Positions 1-11,990 of a DNA stretch of 64,000 nucleotides are shown here, in pieces (position 1 is the first letter of the stretch; every line of letters starts with the position of its first letter). This stretch comes from Acanthochlamys bracteata (Eukaryota; Streptophyta; Magnoliopsida; Pandanales; Velloziaceae), in NCBI GenBank assembly GCA_019914995.1, contig CM034142.1:2809031-2873030 (forward strand), written 5' to 3'. Both the position numbers and the translations under genes were made by a program. The notes below the pieces were generated by a model, which was not told where the DNA came from, did no database searches, and was given only the letters and a program-made list of their open reading frames with translations.

Positions 1-13
1 ATTTTAACTTATG

Positions 14-560
14 GTTTGTGCTCATTCGGTTTTTGATAAAATTTTTCCTCTTATTCGTACGATTTTGCTCTTTAATTGAAGTTTATTAAGAACTCTATAG
101 TACTAACTGGGTTCATATTTTCCTTTCTTTATGTGTGTTACGAAACCCAAAAGAATTATCTTCAAATTTTGACAAGGAAGAAGAAAACGTTTTGAAAATC
201 TTTGTTTCTTTTTTTTATTTGGTTTCCACCTAGGCTCTTGCTCTCGACAAATTCGTCAACGGAAATTTTACTAGATTAACCGAGTGTTTGTGCTCGTTGG
301 GTGCTTGATAAAGTTGTCCTCTTACTTTTTAGGTTTTGCTATTTTATTGAATCTTGTTATGAACTATGCAGTACGAACTGACTTCTCTCTTTTCTTTTCT
401 TTGTGTATTACGAAACCTAAAAGAAATGTACGCCTATTGTATGTAAAGAAATGCTCAATTAATGTTCATAGAAAACAAAAACTCAATTAATCAACTATAT
501 TACGTGCACAAGTTCCCTCTCAGTCTCTTTCTCGAATACGATCATCTTGCTCGTCTTTCT
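14..560. repeat. Nested ~272-bp duplication inside unit 1 of array A
   Basis: GTTTGTGCTC at 14 and again at 286 are followed by parallel text. This includes a GATAAA...CCTCTTA block, a TTGCT(A/C)TTT block, AAGAACT-AGTACTAACTGG versus ATGAACT-AGTACGAACTGAC, and TTACGAAACCCAAAAGAA versus TTACGAAACCTAAAAGAA. The same pair recurs in the other four units, so the internal duplication predates amplification of the 1.5-kb unit. Confidence 0.75.
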
Positions 561-605
561 GGGCAGCCTCACTAATGCTTAGCTCAAATTTAATGAGTAA
601 CCACG

Positions 606-815
606 TTATAGGTAAGTACCATAATGGTGTTCAACATATTTAGATGTGAATTCCGTACGACACATGTCATTGATATGGTTGGCAGCAGTAACAAAGGTAG
701 AACTTCTAAAACCCTTATTCAGTTTCTTACCTTGTCTATATTGCTCTGCAAGAAATTCGATAAACTTCTCATTCTGGAACTGTATCCACCTCTTGTTAGG
801 CGTTTCCTTTCGCAT
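606..815 (-). CDS. Myb/SANT-like domain fragment, array unit 1 (only copy without a stop)
   Basis: The minus strand is open from an ATG at 815 to 606. The pattern is W-x-x-F-x-x-E-K-FIEFLAEQYRQGKKLNKGF, then A-A-x-H-I-N-x-M and K-Y-V-E-x-x-Y-x-T-Y. That spacing fits the plant Myb/SANT-like (Myb_DNA-bind_3) DNA-binding domain found in LIMYB-like and harbinger-associated proteins. It covers only about 70 residues, so it is a domain-sized exon and not a full protein. A possible donor follows the domain near 615-620 (GTACTTACC read on the minus strand). The GATCTG-rich block at 1,190-1,390 would lie upstream and could be promoter or 5' UTR. The family call is by pattern and is moderately secure. 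Expression is unknown. Confidence 0.45.
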   Translation of the reverse strand: MRKETPNKRWIQFQNEKFIEFLAEQYRQGKKLNKGFRSSTFVTAANHINDMCRTEFTSKYVEHHYGTYL

Positions 816-2144
816 AGGAAGCGACAAATGTGAAGGTTAACCCAAGTCATAGTTTACCGACATCTTTAACCTATACATTTACAAAGCACATTATCCTAGT
901 TGTACAATAAATAATAAAGGTAAAACATAAGCTAATAACCAACGTATTAGAGAAAATAAAAACCCATTTTACAATAAATAATACAGCATACATGCTAACA
1001 TTTATTTTAAATGATAAACTAACTTTAGAAAAACAAAAGATTGAAATTCGTACAAAAAACTTTCACTAATACTAAGATAATTTGAAACAAACATTCACAT
1101 ATCCAGAGAAAAGAAAGTAAAACTTTCAACCTGCTGATCCAATGATTTTGAAAGTTCAATTTTATTCAAAAACTTACGATCGAAGATGAATCAACTGTGA
1201 AGCAAAGAAGAGAAAGGAGGCATTAAGGAGACGAGATCTGATAGGAGATAGATCAACCGGGTGAGGGAGAGACTCATCAGATCTGAATCTCAAGTTTGGA
1301 AGACGATGGAGACAAGAGGAGGTTCCATATTTGAAATGCAGATCTGTAGGATATAATGCTTTCGGAAGTGCGCGGGAACAGTTCCCGTTAACTGAAATTT
1401 TTAGCGAAAATTAGGTTGCAGGTAAGTGTAATTTTTGTGTTTACTGTGTTTTGAAAGTAAATAAAGTATGAAATTTTCTTCTAAGAAAAGTCGAGTTTAC
1501 CTTGCTGGTACACACGCCTTAATAGAAATTTTGCTAGATTTCAACTTATGGTTTGTGCTCATTTTGTTTTTGATAAAATTTTTCCTCTTATTCGTACGGC
1601 TTTGCTCTTTAATTGAATTTTATTAAGAACTCTACAGTACTAACTGGCTTCATATTTTTCTTTCTTTGTGTGTTACGAAACCCAAAAGAAATTATCTTCA
1701 AATTTTGACAAGGAAGAAGAAAACGTTTTGAAAATCATTGTTTCCTTTTTTTATTTGGTTTCCACCTAACCTACGGCTCTTGCTCTCGATAAATTCGTCA
1801 ACGGAAATTTTACTAGATTAACCGAGTGTTTGTGTTCGTTGGGTGCTTGATAAAGTTATCCTCTTACGTTTTAGGTTTTGCTATTTCATTGGTTCTTGTT
1901 AGGAACTATGCAGTACGAACCGATTTTTCTCTTTTCTTTTCTTTGTGTATTACGTAACCTAAAAAAAATGTGTGTGTATTGTATACAAAGAAATGCTCAA
2001 TTAATGTTCATTGAAAACAAAAACTCAATTAATCAACTACATTACCTGCACAAGTTCCCTCTCAGTCTCTTTCTCCAATACGATCATCTTGCTCGTCTTT
2101 CCGGGCAGCCTCACTAATGCTTAGCTCAAATTTAATGAGCAGCC

Positions 2145-2375
2145 ACGTTAGAGGTAAGTACGATAATGGTGTTCAACATGTTTAGATGTGAATTCCGTAG
2201 GACACATGTCATTGATATGGTTGGCAGTAGTAATAAAAGTAGGATTTCTAAAATCCTTATTTAGTTTTTTACCTTGCCTATATTGCTCTGCAAGAAATTC
2301 GATAAACTTCTTATCCTAGAACTATGTCCACCTCTCGTTAGGTGTTCTCTTACGCATAAGAAGAGACAAATGTGA
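2145..2375 (-). pseudogene. Myb/SANT-like fragment, array unit 2
   Basis: This is the minus-strand homologue of the unit 1 domain and keeps KKFIEFLAEQYRQGKKLNK and the ANHINDM segment. Two in-frame TAG codons stand where unit 1 has CAG, just after the conserved Trp. As an open frame it is dead. It could survive only if a splice acceptor at a TAG removed the preceding part. Confidence 0.5.
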
Positions 2376-3669
2376 AGTTTGACCCGATTCAGAGTTTCCT
2401 GACATCTGTAACCTCAACATTTACAAAGCATATTATCCTAGTTGTACAATAAGAAATAAAGGTAAAATATAAGCTAATAACCAACGCATTAGAGCAAATA
2501 AAAGGCCATTTACAAAAAAGAATACAGCCTACATACCAACATTTATTGTAAATGATCAACTAACTTTGGGGGAAAAAAATTGAAATTCGTACAAAAAAAT
2601 TAATTAAAAATAGGATAATTTGAAGCAAACATTCACATAACCAGAAAAAAGAAAATAAAACTTTCAACCTGTTGATCCAATGCTTTTCAAAGTTAAATTT
2701 TATTCAAAGTCTTGCCATCGAAGATGAATCGATTATAAAACAAAGAATAGAAAGGAGGCATGAAGGAGACGAGATCTAATAGGAGCAGATGAACTAGGTG
2801 AGGAATCTTGAATCTTGAATCTTGAATTTGGAAGACGATGGAGACAAGGGTAGGTTTCATATTCGAAATGAAGATATGCAGGATATAAGTGTTTTAGAAT
2901 GTGCGCGGGAATAGTTCCCAAGAACTTAAATTTCTTGTGAAAAGATTTTGTTGCAGGTAAGTGTAAATTTTGTGTTTACTACGTTTTGAAAGTAAATAAA
3001 ATATGAAATTATCTTTCAAGAAAAGTAGAGTTTACCTTTCTTGTAAACAAGCCCTAGCAGAAATTTTGCTGGATTTTAATTGAGTGTTTGTGCTCATTCG
3101 GTTTTTGATAAATTTTCCTCTTATTTTTTCAGTTTTTATGTTTAACTGAATCTTGTTAAGAACTATACGGTATTAACCGGCTTCATTTTTCCTATCTTTC
3201 TTTGTTTTACGAATCCCAAGAGAAAGACATCTTCAAATTTTCACTTGGAAAAAGAAAGTTTTTGAAAATCATTGTTTATTGTTTTTTTTTTGTTTCAACC
3301 TAATCTACGACTTTTGCTCTCGACTAATTCAACAACAGAAATTATACTGAATTAACTGAGGGTTTGTGCTCATTCGGTGTTTGATAAAATTGTCATATTA
3401 TTTTCTAGGCTTTGCTATTTAAATGAGTCTTGTTAAGAACTATGCAGTAAGAACCGACTTCTATCTCTTCTTTTCTTTCTGTGTATTACGAAACCCAGAA
3501 AAAAGTATGCAAATTGTATGTAAAAAAATGGTCAACTAAAGTTCATTGAAAAGAAAACTCAATTAATCAACTACATTACTTGAGCAAGCTCCCTCTCAGT
3601 TTCTTTGTCCAATACGATCATCTTACCCGTCGTTAAAGTTAGCAAAAATTTAATGGGAAGCCACGTCCG

Positions 3670-3885
3670 ACGTGAAGTACGACAATGGAGTTCAACATGC
3701 TTAGAGTCAATTCCGTACGACGCATGTAATTGATATGGTTGGAAGCAGCAACAAAGAAGGATTTCTAAAACCCTTATTCAGTTTCTTACCTTGTCTACAT
3801 TGCTCGACAAGAAATTCGATGAGCCTCTCACCTTGGAACTATGTCCACCTCTTGTTATGCGTTCCCTTTCATGTAGGAAGAGACA
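3670..3885 (-). pseudogene. Myb/SANT-like fragment, array unit 3
   Basis: The minus-strand copy keeps ERLIEFLVEQCRQGKKLNK. It has one TAG at the codon following W-T, as in units 2, 4 and 5. A frameshift near 3,755 destroys the second half of the domain. Confidence 0.45.
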
Positions 3886-5204
3886 AATGTGAAGGTTGAC
3901 CCGAGTCAGAGTTTCCCAACATCTGTAACCTCAACAATTGCAAATCACATTATCCTAGTTGTACAACAAACAATAAAGATAAAACATTAGCTAATAACAA
4001 ACACATTATAGCAAATAAAAAGCCATTTTACACAAAAGAATACAACCTACATACCATTATTTCTTGTAACTTATCAAATAACTTTAGAAAAACAAAATAT
4101 TGAAATTGGTACCAGAAAATTTTGTTAACACTAGGATAATTTGAAGCAAACATTCACACAACCAGAGAAAACAAAGTAAAACTTTCAACCTGCTAATCCA
4201 AAGATTTGGAAAGTTAAATTTTTTTCAAAACGTGCGATCGAAGATGAATCGGCTGTGAAACAAAGAAGAGAAAGGAGGCATGAGGGAGACGAGATCTGAT
4301 CAGAGATAGATCAACCGGTGAGGAAGAAACTCGTCAGATCTAAATCTCAAATTTGGAAGACGATGGAGAGAAGAGGAGGTTCCCTATTTCAAATGCAGAT
4401 CTACCGAATAGAGTGTTTTAGGAATTGCACGGGAACAGTTCCCGTAAACTTAAATTTCTAGTGAAAAGATTGGGTTACAGTAAGTGGAGTTTTTTGTGTT
4501 TACGATGTTGTGAAATTAAATAAATTATGAAATTATCTTTCAAAAAAAGTCTAGTTTTACCTTGTTGGTAAACATGCCCTAACAGAAATTTTGCTGGATT
4601 TTAACTGAGGGTTTGTGCTCATTTAGTTTTTGATAAACCTTCCTCTTATTTTTTCAATGTTTATGTTTAATTGAATCTTGTTAAGAACTATGCAGTATTA
4701 ACTGGCACGATTTTTTTCTCTTCTTTCGGTGTGCTACGAAATCCAAAAGAAAAATATTTTCAAATTTTCAGTTGGAAGATGAAATTTTTGAAAATCATAG
4801 TTTCTTTTTTTTTTCGTTTCCACCTAACCTACAGCTTCTGATCTCGACACACTCATCAACAGAAATTTTACTAGATTACTTGAGGCTTTGTGCTCAATCG
4901 GTGTTTGATAAAATTTTCCACTTATTTGTTTGGTTTTGCTATTTTAATTGAATCATGTTAGAAATTATGCAGTACGAATTGACTTCAGTCTTTTCTTTTC
5001 TTTCTATGTATTACAAAACCCAAAAGAATAAAACTCAAAAACTCAATTAATGTTCATTAAAGATAAAACTCAATTAATCAACTAGGTTACCTGCACAAGC
5101 TCCCTTTAAATCTCCTTGTCCAATACGATCATCTTGCTCATCGTTTTAGCTAGCCCCGTATTGCTTAGCACAACTTTAATGAGAGCGACGTTCGACGTAA
5201 CGTA

Positions 5205-5410
5205 CGATAATGGTGTTCATTATGTTTAGATGTGAATTCCGTATGACACATGTAATTGATATGGTTGGAAGCAGCAACAAAGATAGGATTTCTACAACCC
5301 TTATTCAGTTTTTTAACTTGTCCACATTTCTCTGCAAGAAATTCGATGAGCTTCTCGTCTTGGAACTACGTCCACCACTTGTTATGCATTCCCTTTGGTG
5401 TGGGAGAGAT
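5205..5410 (-). pseudogene. Myb/SANT-like fragment, array unit 4
   Basis: The minus-strand copy is in frame over the whole domain (DEKLIEFLAEK through ASNHINYMCHTEFTSKH) except for one TAG after W-T. That is the same position as the stop in units 2, 3 and 5. A shared stop suggests descent from one already mutated unit, or that the TAG is really the end of an intron. Confidence 0.5.
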
Positions 5411-6727
5411 AAAACTGTGAAGTTTGACCCGAGCGAGAGTTTCTCGGCATCTATAGCCTCAACAATTACAAAGCACATTATCCTAGTTGTACAATAAACA
5501 ATAAAGGTAAAATATAAGCTAAAATCAAACAAATTAGAGCTAATAAAAGCCATTTTACACAAAAGAATATAGCCTACATAACCACATTTCTTGTAAATGA
5601 TCACAAAATCTTGGAAAAATAAAATATTGAAATTCGTGAAACTAAATTTCATTAACAGTAGGTAATTTGAGGCAAACATTCACACAACTAGAGAAAAGAA
5701 AACAAAACTTTCAACCTGCTGATCCAATTATTGAGAAAATTAAATTTCCTTCAAAATCTTGCGAGACGAATTGGCCGTGAAACAAAGAAGAGAAAGGGGG
5801 CTTGAGGGAAATGATATGATCGGAGATAGATTCACAAAGAGAGGGAGAGACTTGTCAGATCTGAATCTCAAGTTTGGAAGACGATGGAGAGAAGAGGAGG
5901 TTCCCTATTCGAAATGTAGATCTAACAAATAGAGTGTTTTAGGAATTGCGCGGGAACAGTTCCGGTAAACTTAAACTTCTAGTGAAAAGATTGGGTTACA
6001 GTAAGTTAAATTTTTTGTGTTTACGATGTTGTGAAAGTAAATAAATTATAAAATTATCTTTCAAAAAAAGTCTAGTTTATCTTGCTGGTAAACATGCCCT
6101 AACAGAAATTTTGCTGGAATTGAGGGTTTGTGCTCATTTAGTTTTTTGATAAATTTTCCTCTTATTTTTTCAATATGTTTAAATGAATCTTGTTAAAAAC
6201 TATGCAGTATTAACTGGCTTCATTTTTTTCTCTTCTTTCGGTTACGAAACCCAAAAGAAGAGTATTTTCAAATTTTCACTCGGAAGGAGAAATTTTTGAA
6301 AATCATTGTTTTTTTTTTTATCGTTTCCACCTGACCTACATCTTCTGCTCTCGACAAACTCGTCAACAGAAATGTTACAAGATTAATTCAGGGTTTGTGC
6401 TCATTCAGTGTTTGATAAAATTTTCCACTTATTTTTTACGTTTTGCTATTTTAATTGAATCATGTTAAGAATTATGCATTACGAACCAACTTCAGTCTTT
6501 TCTTTTCTTTCTGTGTATTACGAAACCCAAAAGAAAAGTATGCATATTGTATGTAAAGAAATGATCAACTAACGTTCATTGAAGACAAAACTCAATTAAT
6601 CAAACTACGTTACCTGCACAAGCTCCCTTTCAGTCTACTTGTCCAATAATCTTGCTCGTCGTTCCCACACCAGTGCCACTAATGCTTAGCACAAATCTAA
6701 TGAGAAGCCACGTTCGATGTAAAGTAC

Positions 6728-6935
6728 AATAATGGTGTTGAACATATTTAGATGTGAATTTTGTATGACACATGCCATTAATATGGTTGGCAGTAGGAAC
6801 AAAGTTAGCATTTCTAAAACCTTTATTCAGTTTCTTACCTTGTCAACATTGCTTTGTCTACATTGCTCTGCAAGAAACTTGTTGAGTTTCGCATCCTGGA
6901 ATTATATCCACCTCTTGTTAGGCGTTCCCTTTCGC
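6728..6935 (-). pseudogene. Myb/SANT-like fragment, array unit 5
   Basis: The minus-strand copy keeps KLNKFLAEQCRQ. It has the shared TAG, plus a local duplication of TTGTCTACATTGCT near 6,840-6,865 that shifts the frame. Confidence 0.45.
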
Positions 6936-7195
6936 GTAGGAGAGACAAATATGAACTTTGATGCAAGTCAGAGTTTCCCGACATCTGTAACCTCAACAAT
7001 TACAAATCACATTATCTTAGTTGTACAATAAACAGTAAATGTAAAATATAAGCTAATAACATACACATTAGAGCAAATAAAAGGCCATTTTACACAAAAG
7101 AATACCGCCTACATACCAATATTTCTTGTAAATGACCAAATTAACTTAAGAAAAACAAAATATTGAAATTCATACAACTAAATTTCATAAACACT

Positions 7196-7610
7196 ATAAA
7201 AGTTATGTCAAACACAGACCGACATATTTACTGCATACATTCTCTTTTACAAAACAGCAACTGAAGCAATACTATCATTTGCAATTTTGTCTCTTAGATC
7301 TTGCTGTTACATGTTCTCTTAATTCTTTGGAAAAACAAACAACTGCATGTCCCATACAGCATTTGCAATAATTCCAACTTTCAAACTTCTTTTAGAAACT
7401 AAATATATGTGTTATTGGCTTCTAATAGATAGCATCTTTTAGCTTCTTATGCCTACATCCTCAACAGGTACTGTATGCAGTTAATTAAAATGTGCACTCA
7501 AAAATACATGTACAAGTACTAATAGAAGCATTTTATATACACCCGAAACAAGGTGTTAACTACTACTAATGAAGAATATTAACAAGTATAAAAAGAAGAC
7601 ACTTTAACTT
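7196..7610. other. Unassigned spacer after array A
   Basis: AT-rich sequence with no open frame or repeat that I recognise. The array similarity ends abruptly at its left edge. Confidence 0.5.
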
Positions 7611-8160
7611 AGTCAATAGCAACTATTGCATTAACAGCAGCCAGTCCAAGAGCTTCTTCTATTGCTTGGAAACCAACCTAAAGAGAGTAACATTACATTA
7701 GGAATATAACAAGTAGTTTACTTTATAGGCACCACATGATATATTAAACAACATTCTTCAACAGAAATTTTTTCTTAAAAAAGCATCACAAAGATATTGC
7801 AGTATAGAAAAACTTTTAATAGATAGATGTTTTATCAAATAAACAGGTTGACTTTATCAGTAGTCACAAAGAATGAGAATCCAACAGATGAATTCTTACC
7901 CCTCCTTTCGAACAATTTGGTGAAATGAGAGGAGTTAATATTAGCAAAGTCACCATTACTTCTGGTCAATTTAATCGACATATCAATCGATTTTGCCTCA
8001 TTCAAATTGCGAATCAGCAGCGGCGGAATGCTTGTGATGTGCTTCTTCTTCTGGTGTTCTTCTTTCTCTTGTCGATTCTTCTTCTTCCTATTCTTTCTAC
8101 CGCTTCTTCCAACGTCTTCTTCTCTTCTTCTAACTTCTTCACAAAGTCATAACTTCTCAG
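7611..8160 (-). CDS. Possible two-exon minus-strand gene fragment, unrecognised
   Basis: A plausible donor (GGG|GTAAGAAT on the minus strand, near 7,900) and acceptor (CTCTCTTTAG|G, near 7,680) bracket an intron of about 220 bases. The downstream exon reads VGFQAIEEALGLAAVNAIVAID followed by a stop near 7,614. The upstream exon is Lys/Arg-rich in one frame (KKKNRQEKEEHQKKKH) and hydrophobic in the frame that joins in phase. I cannot identify a family. The AAGAAG-rich 8,030-8,140 stretch is low complexity and could mimic coding sequence. Confidence 0.25.
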
Positions 8161-8424
8161 CTACGTCTACTAACTACTTCACTGCAGAAGTAATTCGAAG
8201 GGCTGGTTTACATTATGGTATCTCTAGTAGAAGCGAAGAACTGAACTAGAGCTTGAATTGAAGAAGAATTCTGACGATCGGCTTTGATTCGAAGACGAAG
8301 AAACTGCCGGCCAAGAGAAAACTAAGGATTTCATTTTCTATCATCGCGGCTGTAGGAGAAAAGACGACGTGATTATGTAGGCACTTACACAACTATCTCC
8401 CAAATTTTTATTAATTACATAAAA

Positions 8425-8640
8425 TTCCTAAAGAGAGAAATCATAAGATCGCATACAGGATCGCGATCTTAATTATCTCATGACCGAGATCATTAAGATC
8501 GTGATCCTAGTGCACGATTTTACACAGAATACAATTTTAATAAAACAATATCATTTTTTGTGAACTAAAATCGTAAAAGATTTAAAATTTAAAACATAAT
8601 TTTGATAACCATGGTTACAACTATGCTTTGTGGTCCCATG
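8425..8640. mobile_element. Possible degraded hAT-type element end
   Basis: It is rich in GATCTTA/TAAGATC, and its end (AAAATCGTAAAAGATTTAAA...TTTTGATAACCATGG) resembles the right end of the hAT element at 33,946-38,042 (AAAATCGTAAAATTTTAAGATTT...TTTTAACAACATTGG). No partner end or target-site duplication was found, so this may be a truncated non-autonomous relative. Confidence 0.35.
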
Positions 8641-8649
8641 TTGCAGAGA

Positions 8650-9843
8650 TGTACATCTCTTCCAAATACAATTGGGATATATTAATGGAGTTCTTCCACA
8701 GTCTTTACCTACTGACCCAACAAAAAGAGAACTAAAAATTCAACTATGAGAGGGTGGTTGATCAATTCGACGCCACCTACTTTGACGACACTGACACATC
8801 TCAAGTGTACGATCTTAAAAAGCGAAATGAGTCAAACAAGAACGTCGAAGGATCTATTGAAGCATATTACAAATGAGAACGTCGAAGGATCTATGGAAGC
8901 GTATTACAATACTCTACAAGTCATCGTAATCAAATGGTGTGTGATACGGATATGCAAAAGTATAATTCTATACTTCAAAAGGATGTATACCTATTTTTAT
9001 GGACTCGCCAATCGCCTTGATAAAGTATGGAGTGATGTGCTTTAGATCCATCCATTTCCAATAGTGGGATAGGCATATGCACATTTTAGAAGAGAAGACT
9101 CGAGATAGGCTGTTACGATGACGGCATCAGAAGCTCTGACTGGCGCAATTATGGTTTCTAAGGTGGAACCAAATCATATGCACTTTAGGTAACGTAACCT
9201 AGCAATATGTGTCAAGACTAGGCTAAATGCAAGAAAGCCAATTGGTCTGCAAGGTCAAAACAAAGCCAGAAGGAGGAGGTTGCACATATTGTGGGACACA
9301 AAACATACTCGTAACATGGGATTTATATTACACGGGTATCCAAACTAGTGGAATGAGTTAAAGGCCAAAAAACGATGTGATGTTGTTGCTAGTAGTGGTC
9401 TAATAAAGAACCTCACCTATCTTTTATTTCACAAGTTGACACACTAAGCATCATTCACTCAAGCAATGTCTTTACCACTAGCACTTTAGGTAATTGTACT
9501 TATGTTTTATCCAACTCTTCCCACAAAAATTGTCAGAAATGGATAATTAATTCAGAGGCAACTGTCTGCAATACATATGACTCACTCATCACTATTGCGA
9601 CACTAAGACGAACATCTATTGTCAAAACCAATAGAGTAATACATCCTATCGACCTCTCTCTCTCATTACCAAACAATTAACTTGTTCCATCTCTTTCAAA
9701 CAAATTCATATTAGTGGGACAAGCTACCGAGGAGTTGAATTGTTCTGTACTAATGTACCGTTAGTTATGTCTTCTTTATGATATTCTTAGGCAAGATACC
9801 ATTGGTCGTGGTACTAAGAGAGGGTACTAATGGAGGTAAAACA
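8650..9843 (+). mobile_element. Ty1/copia gag-protease fragment, heavily decayed
   Basis: Reading across frames, the order fits a plant copia polyprotein. It shows a gag helix region (QFDATYFDDTDTSQVYDLKK, then SIEAYY), KYNSILQKDVY, and a region parallel to RLDKVWSDVL. A CCHC-like zinc knuckle follows, with HGYP-NWWNELKAKKR near 9,325-9,375. Then comes a protease-like stretch (WIINSEAT near 9,540, where the usual D-S-G is mutated) and the pre-integrase region ending IGRGTKRG near 9,825. Many stops and frameshifts are present. There are no LTRs and no RT. It ends where pararetrovirus sequence begins, so it may have been the insertion target. Confidence 0.7.
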
Positions 9844-9844
9844 T

Positions 9845-11062
9845 CAGGTAATAATTTATTAATTCGTTAGGATTTATAGGAAGATTAACGAATAATGGAG
9901 AAGTTAAATATAAATTAGAAGTAGGTGAAGTTACGTAATCAGTAAGCTCTAAAGGTATTAAAAATGATAAAAGCCAATAGTATCTTTTCCAACATCATTC
10001 GCTGGAAGCAAATGGATTCTTGATGAATTTCATCAGAAATCCAATCTTCTTATTCTAGAGACTAGTATGATTTATAAGAATGCTAAAAGTAGTACTTGTG
10101 TTAGGTTTATCGATTATAACACCACTCGACATTAGAAGATGATGAGGCAAAAGAATGTACAAATGAAATTTCTATTGTCCGAGAAGATCCCATAGTAACT
10201 TCCTATCATGAAAATAGCATGGAATCAATAAGACCATACGAAGAATTATTAAGATTAGAAATTACCTGGAAATAGAAGATAATGAATATTCTTATTATGA
10301 TTGTCAACGAAATGCTCGTAAAGGAAATTTAACGGAAGACGCTTTTCCTTTTAAGCTAAAAGAAAGACATAATAAGATTAGAGAGTTTTGAGAGAAAAAC
10401 TAGAAATTAGGAGAACAAGAGAAACAATTATTTAAAAGTTTAAGACAAGAGAGTTACTAGAGAATAGTACAACCTATTATGCAAACGTTATTGGAAGCTG
10501 TTGCCCCAACTAAAATATAATTAGCCAAATTAGAAAAAATAGATAATACTTTTAGATTAAAATATTTAAGCCAAGTAAATTAGATGTCGTAACTGGAATC
10601 AGTCAACTAGAACTTATGGAGTCTATAGAGTCAAGCCCGTCTCCATCGTTAGCCTCTTTTAGAGAACAACTCCCACTGTAGAAGCACCAATTATAACTAC
10701 GAAAACCTACCAAGAAGAGATATAGCCTTAGGAGAACAAGATATTGCCAATCTTAGATCTAAAGGAAAGGCAATACCCTTAGAACCAAAGATAAACTTTC
10801 AGACTAGAGGAGCAGCACAAATTTTTAATTGTACAGCACATGATCATCAGCTTTGAAACAGTGTTTTAGATGGTTAGAAGAATTTAGTTACAAGAGATTA
10901 TTGGAACATGAAAGACGCCACAACATGCGAAGAAGCATTTAGATACTTAAAAGGAATTTTAGGAGAATCATTAGAGTTTTTGTGGAAAGTCTATTAAAAT
11001 AAGAATCCCCAAGCATATAAGAATTCATTAGCATTAGGGCCAAACCCTTGTAAGTTTGTTAA
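9845..11062 (+). pseudogene. EPRV subtype A: movement-protein end to capsid fragment
   Basis: It begins inside the 30K-type movement protein (LGFIGRLTNN segment near 9,870) and continues through the movement-protein C-terminus. It then covers the charged linker (SMESIRPYEELLRLEI) and capsid, where AYKNSLALGPNP lies close to the end. There are several stops and frameshifts. It ends abruptly where inverted RNase H/RT sequence starts. Its last ~440 bases overlap in content with the start of the subtype A copy at 28,685. Confidence 0.8.
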
Positions 11063-11064
11063 TT

Positions 11065-11990
11065 AGTTCTCAGAGTTTTTTGGTTTAGATAATAAAACTG
11101 CTCCCCATCCTAAATGAGATCCATCTATTTCAATAATCAAATAATCAGATTCTAAAGGTAATTCTAACGGAGGTATTTGTTTAACTTTTTCCTTAATCTG
11201 CTAAACTAGTTTTATGTCTTCAGAAATAAAAGATCTTTGTCCTTTTATACTAGTCTTTGCATATAAAGGACCTACAAGTTTTCCTAAGTCTTTTATGAAA
11301 GGTCTAGCATAATTTAATACTCCAAGAAATTGTTGTATTTCTATTAAATTTCCTAATTTATTAGGAAAACTAAATACCTTTTTACATATATGTTCTTATA
11401 ATTCCATTTTTCCTTTTCCTATAATAACACCTAAAAACTCAATTTTTTCTTTAGCAAGTTGCATTTTCTTTTTACTAATAATAATTCCGTGCTCTAAGGA
11501 CTCTTTCAGTACCAACTGTAAATGTTCTTCCTAAGATACTAAAGACAAGTATATCATCTATATATATTAAAACAAATTCTGAGTATTTTCTAAATACTTC
11601 ATCCACTTTTCTCTAGAAAATCGATGGAGTGTTCTTAAGTCCAAAAGGAATAACTAACCATTCAAAATGTCCTTCTAGACAAGTAAAAGCTGTCTAGGGA
11701 ATACTTTCTTCATGCATTCTAACTTGCCAAAATCCTGACTTACAATCTAATTTACTAAATATTTTTCTTTCTATAGTTCTTTCTAATAATTCATTCTTAT
11801 TAGGGATAAGATATCCGTCATCTATTGTATTATCATTTAATCTTTTATAATTTATAACCATTCTGGATTTTTCTCTTATTATTTCACTACGATTCCTTAC
11901 TATAAATGAAGGTGATCTATGGGGACTTTCAGATCTTCTTATAACTCCTAATTTAAATAATTCTTCTATATGCATCTTAAAATCTTTTTT
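11065..11990 (-). pseudogene. EPRV reverse transcriptase and start of RNase H, inverted fragment
   Basis: On the minus strand, 11,975-11,694 is open: HIEELFKLGVIRRSESPHRS, then MVINYKRLNDN, then KIFSKLDCKSGFWQVRMHEES, which are RT fingers and palm motifs. After one stop the frame gives a YIDDIL catalytic motif near 11,555. It runs into the RNase H start (LGWGAVLL region near 11,100). Orientation is opposite to the fragment on its left, and the junction is at ~11,064. Confidence 0.8.

Larger units (their letters stand above)
1..7195. repeat. Tandem array A: about five ~1.5-kb units
   Basis: The anchor GTTTGTGCTC recurs at 14, 1,551, 3,086, 4,611 and 6,126, giving periods of 1,537, 1,535, 1,525 and 1,515 bases. 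The rest of each unit aligns by eye: a gene-like stretch, a GATCTGAATCTCAAGTTTGGAAGACGATGG block and a GCGCGGGAACAGTTCCCG palindromic block. The fifth unit breaks off near 7,195. Inside each unit the first ~270 bases are duplicated (unit 1 at 14 and 286), so the array is nested. Units differ by many substitutions and small indels, so the array is old. Each unit carries one minus-strand Myb/SANT-like fragment, suggesting that a small gene was tandemly duplicated. Confidence 0.9.

Noticed and set aside
1..7195. Satellite DNA or CRISPR-like array
   Set aside because: Units are ~1.5 kb, diverged, and contain gene-like segments, without short direct repeats separated by unique spacers.
8007..8249. 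Plus-strand Phe/Ser-rich frames
   Set aside because: They mirror an AAGAAG-rich minus-strand stretch and have no domain.
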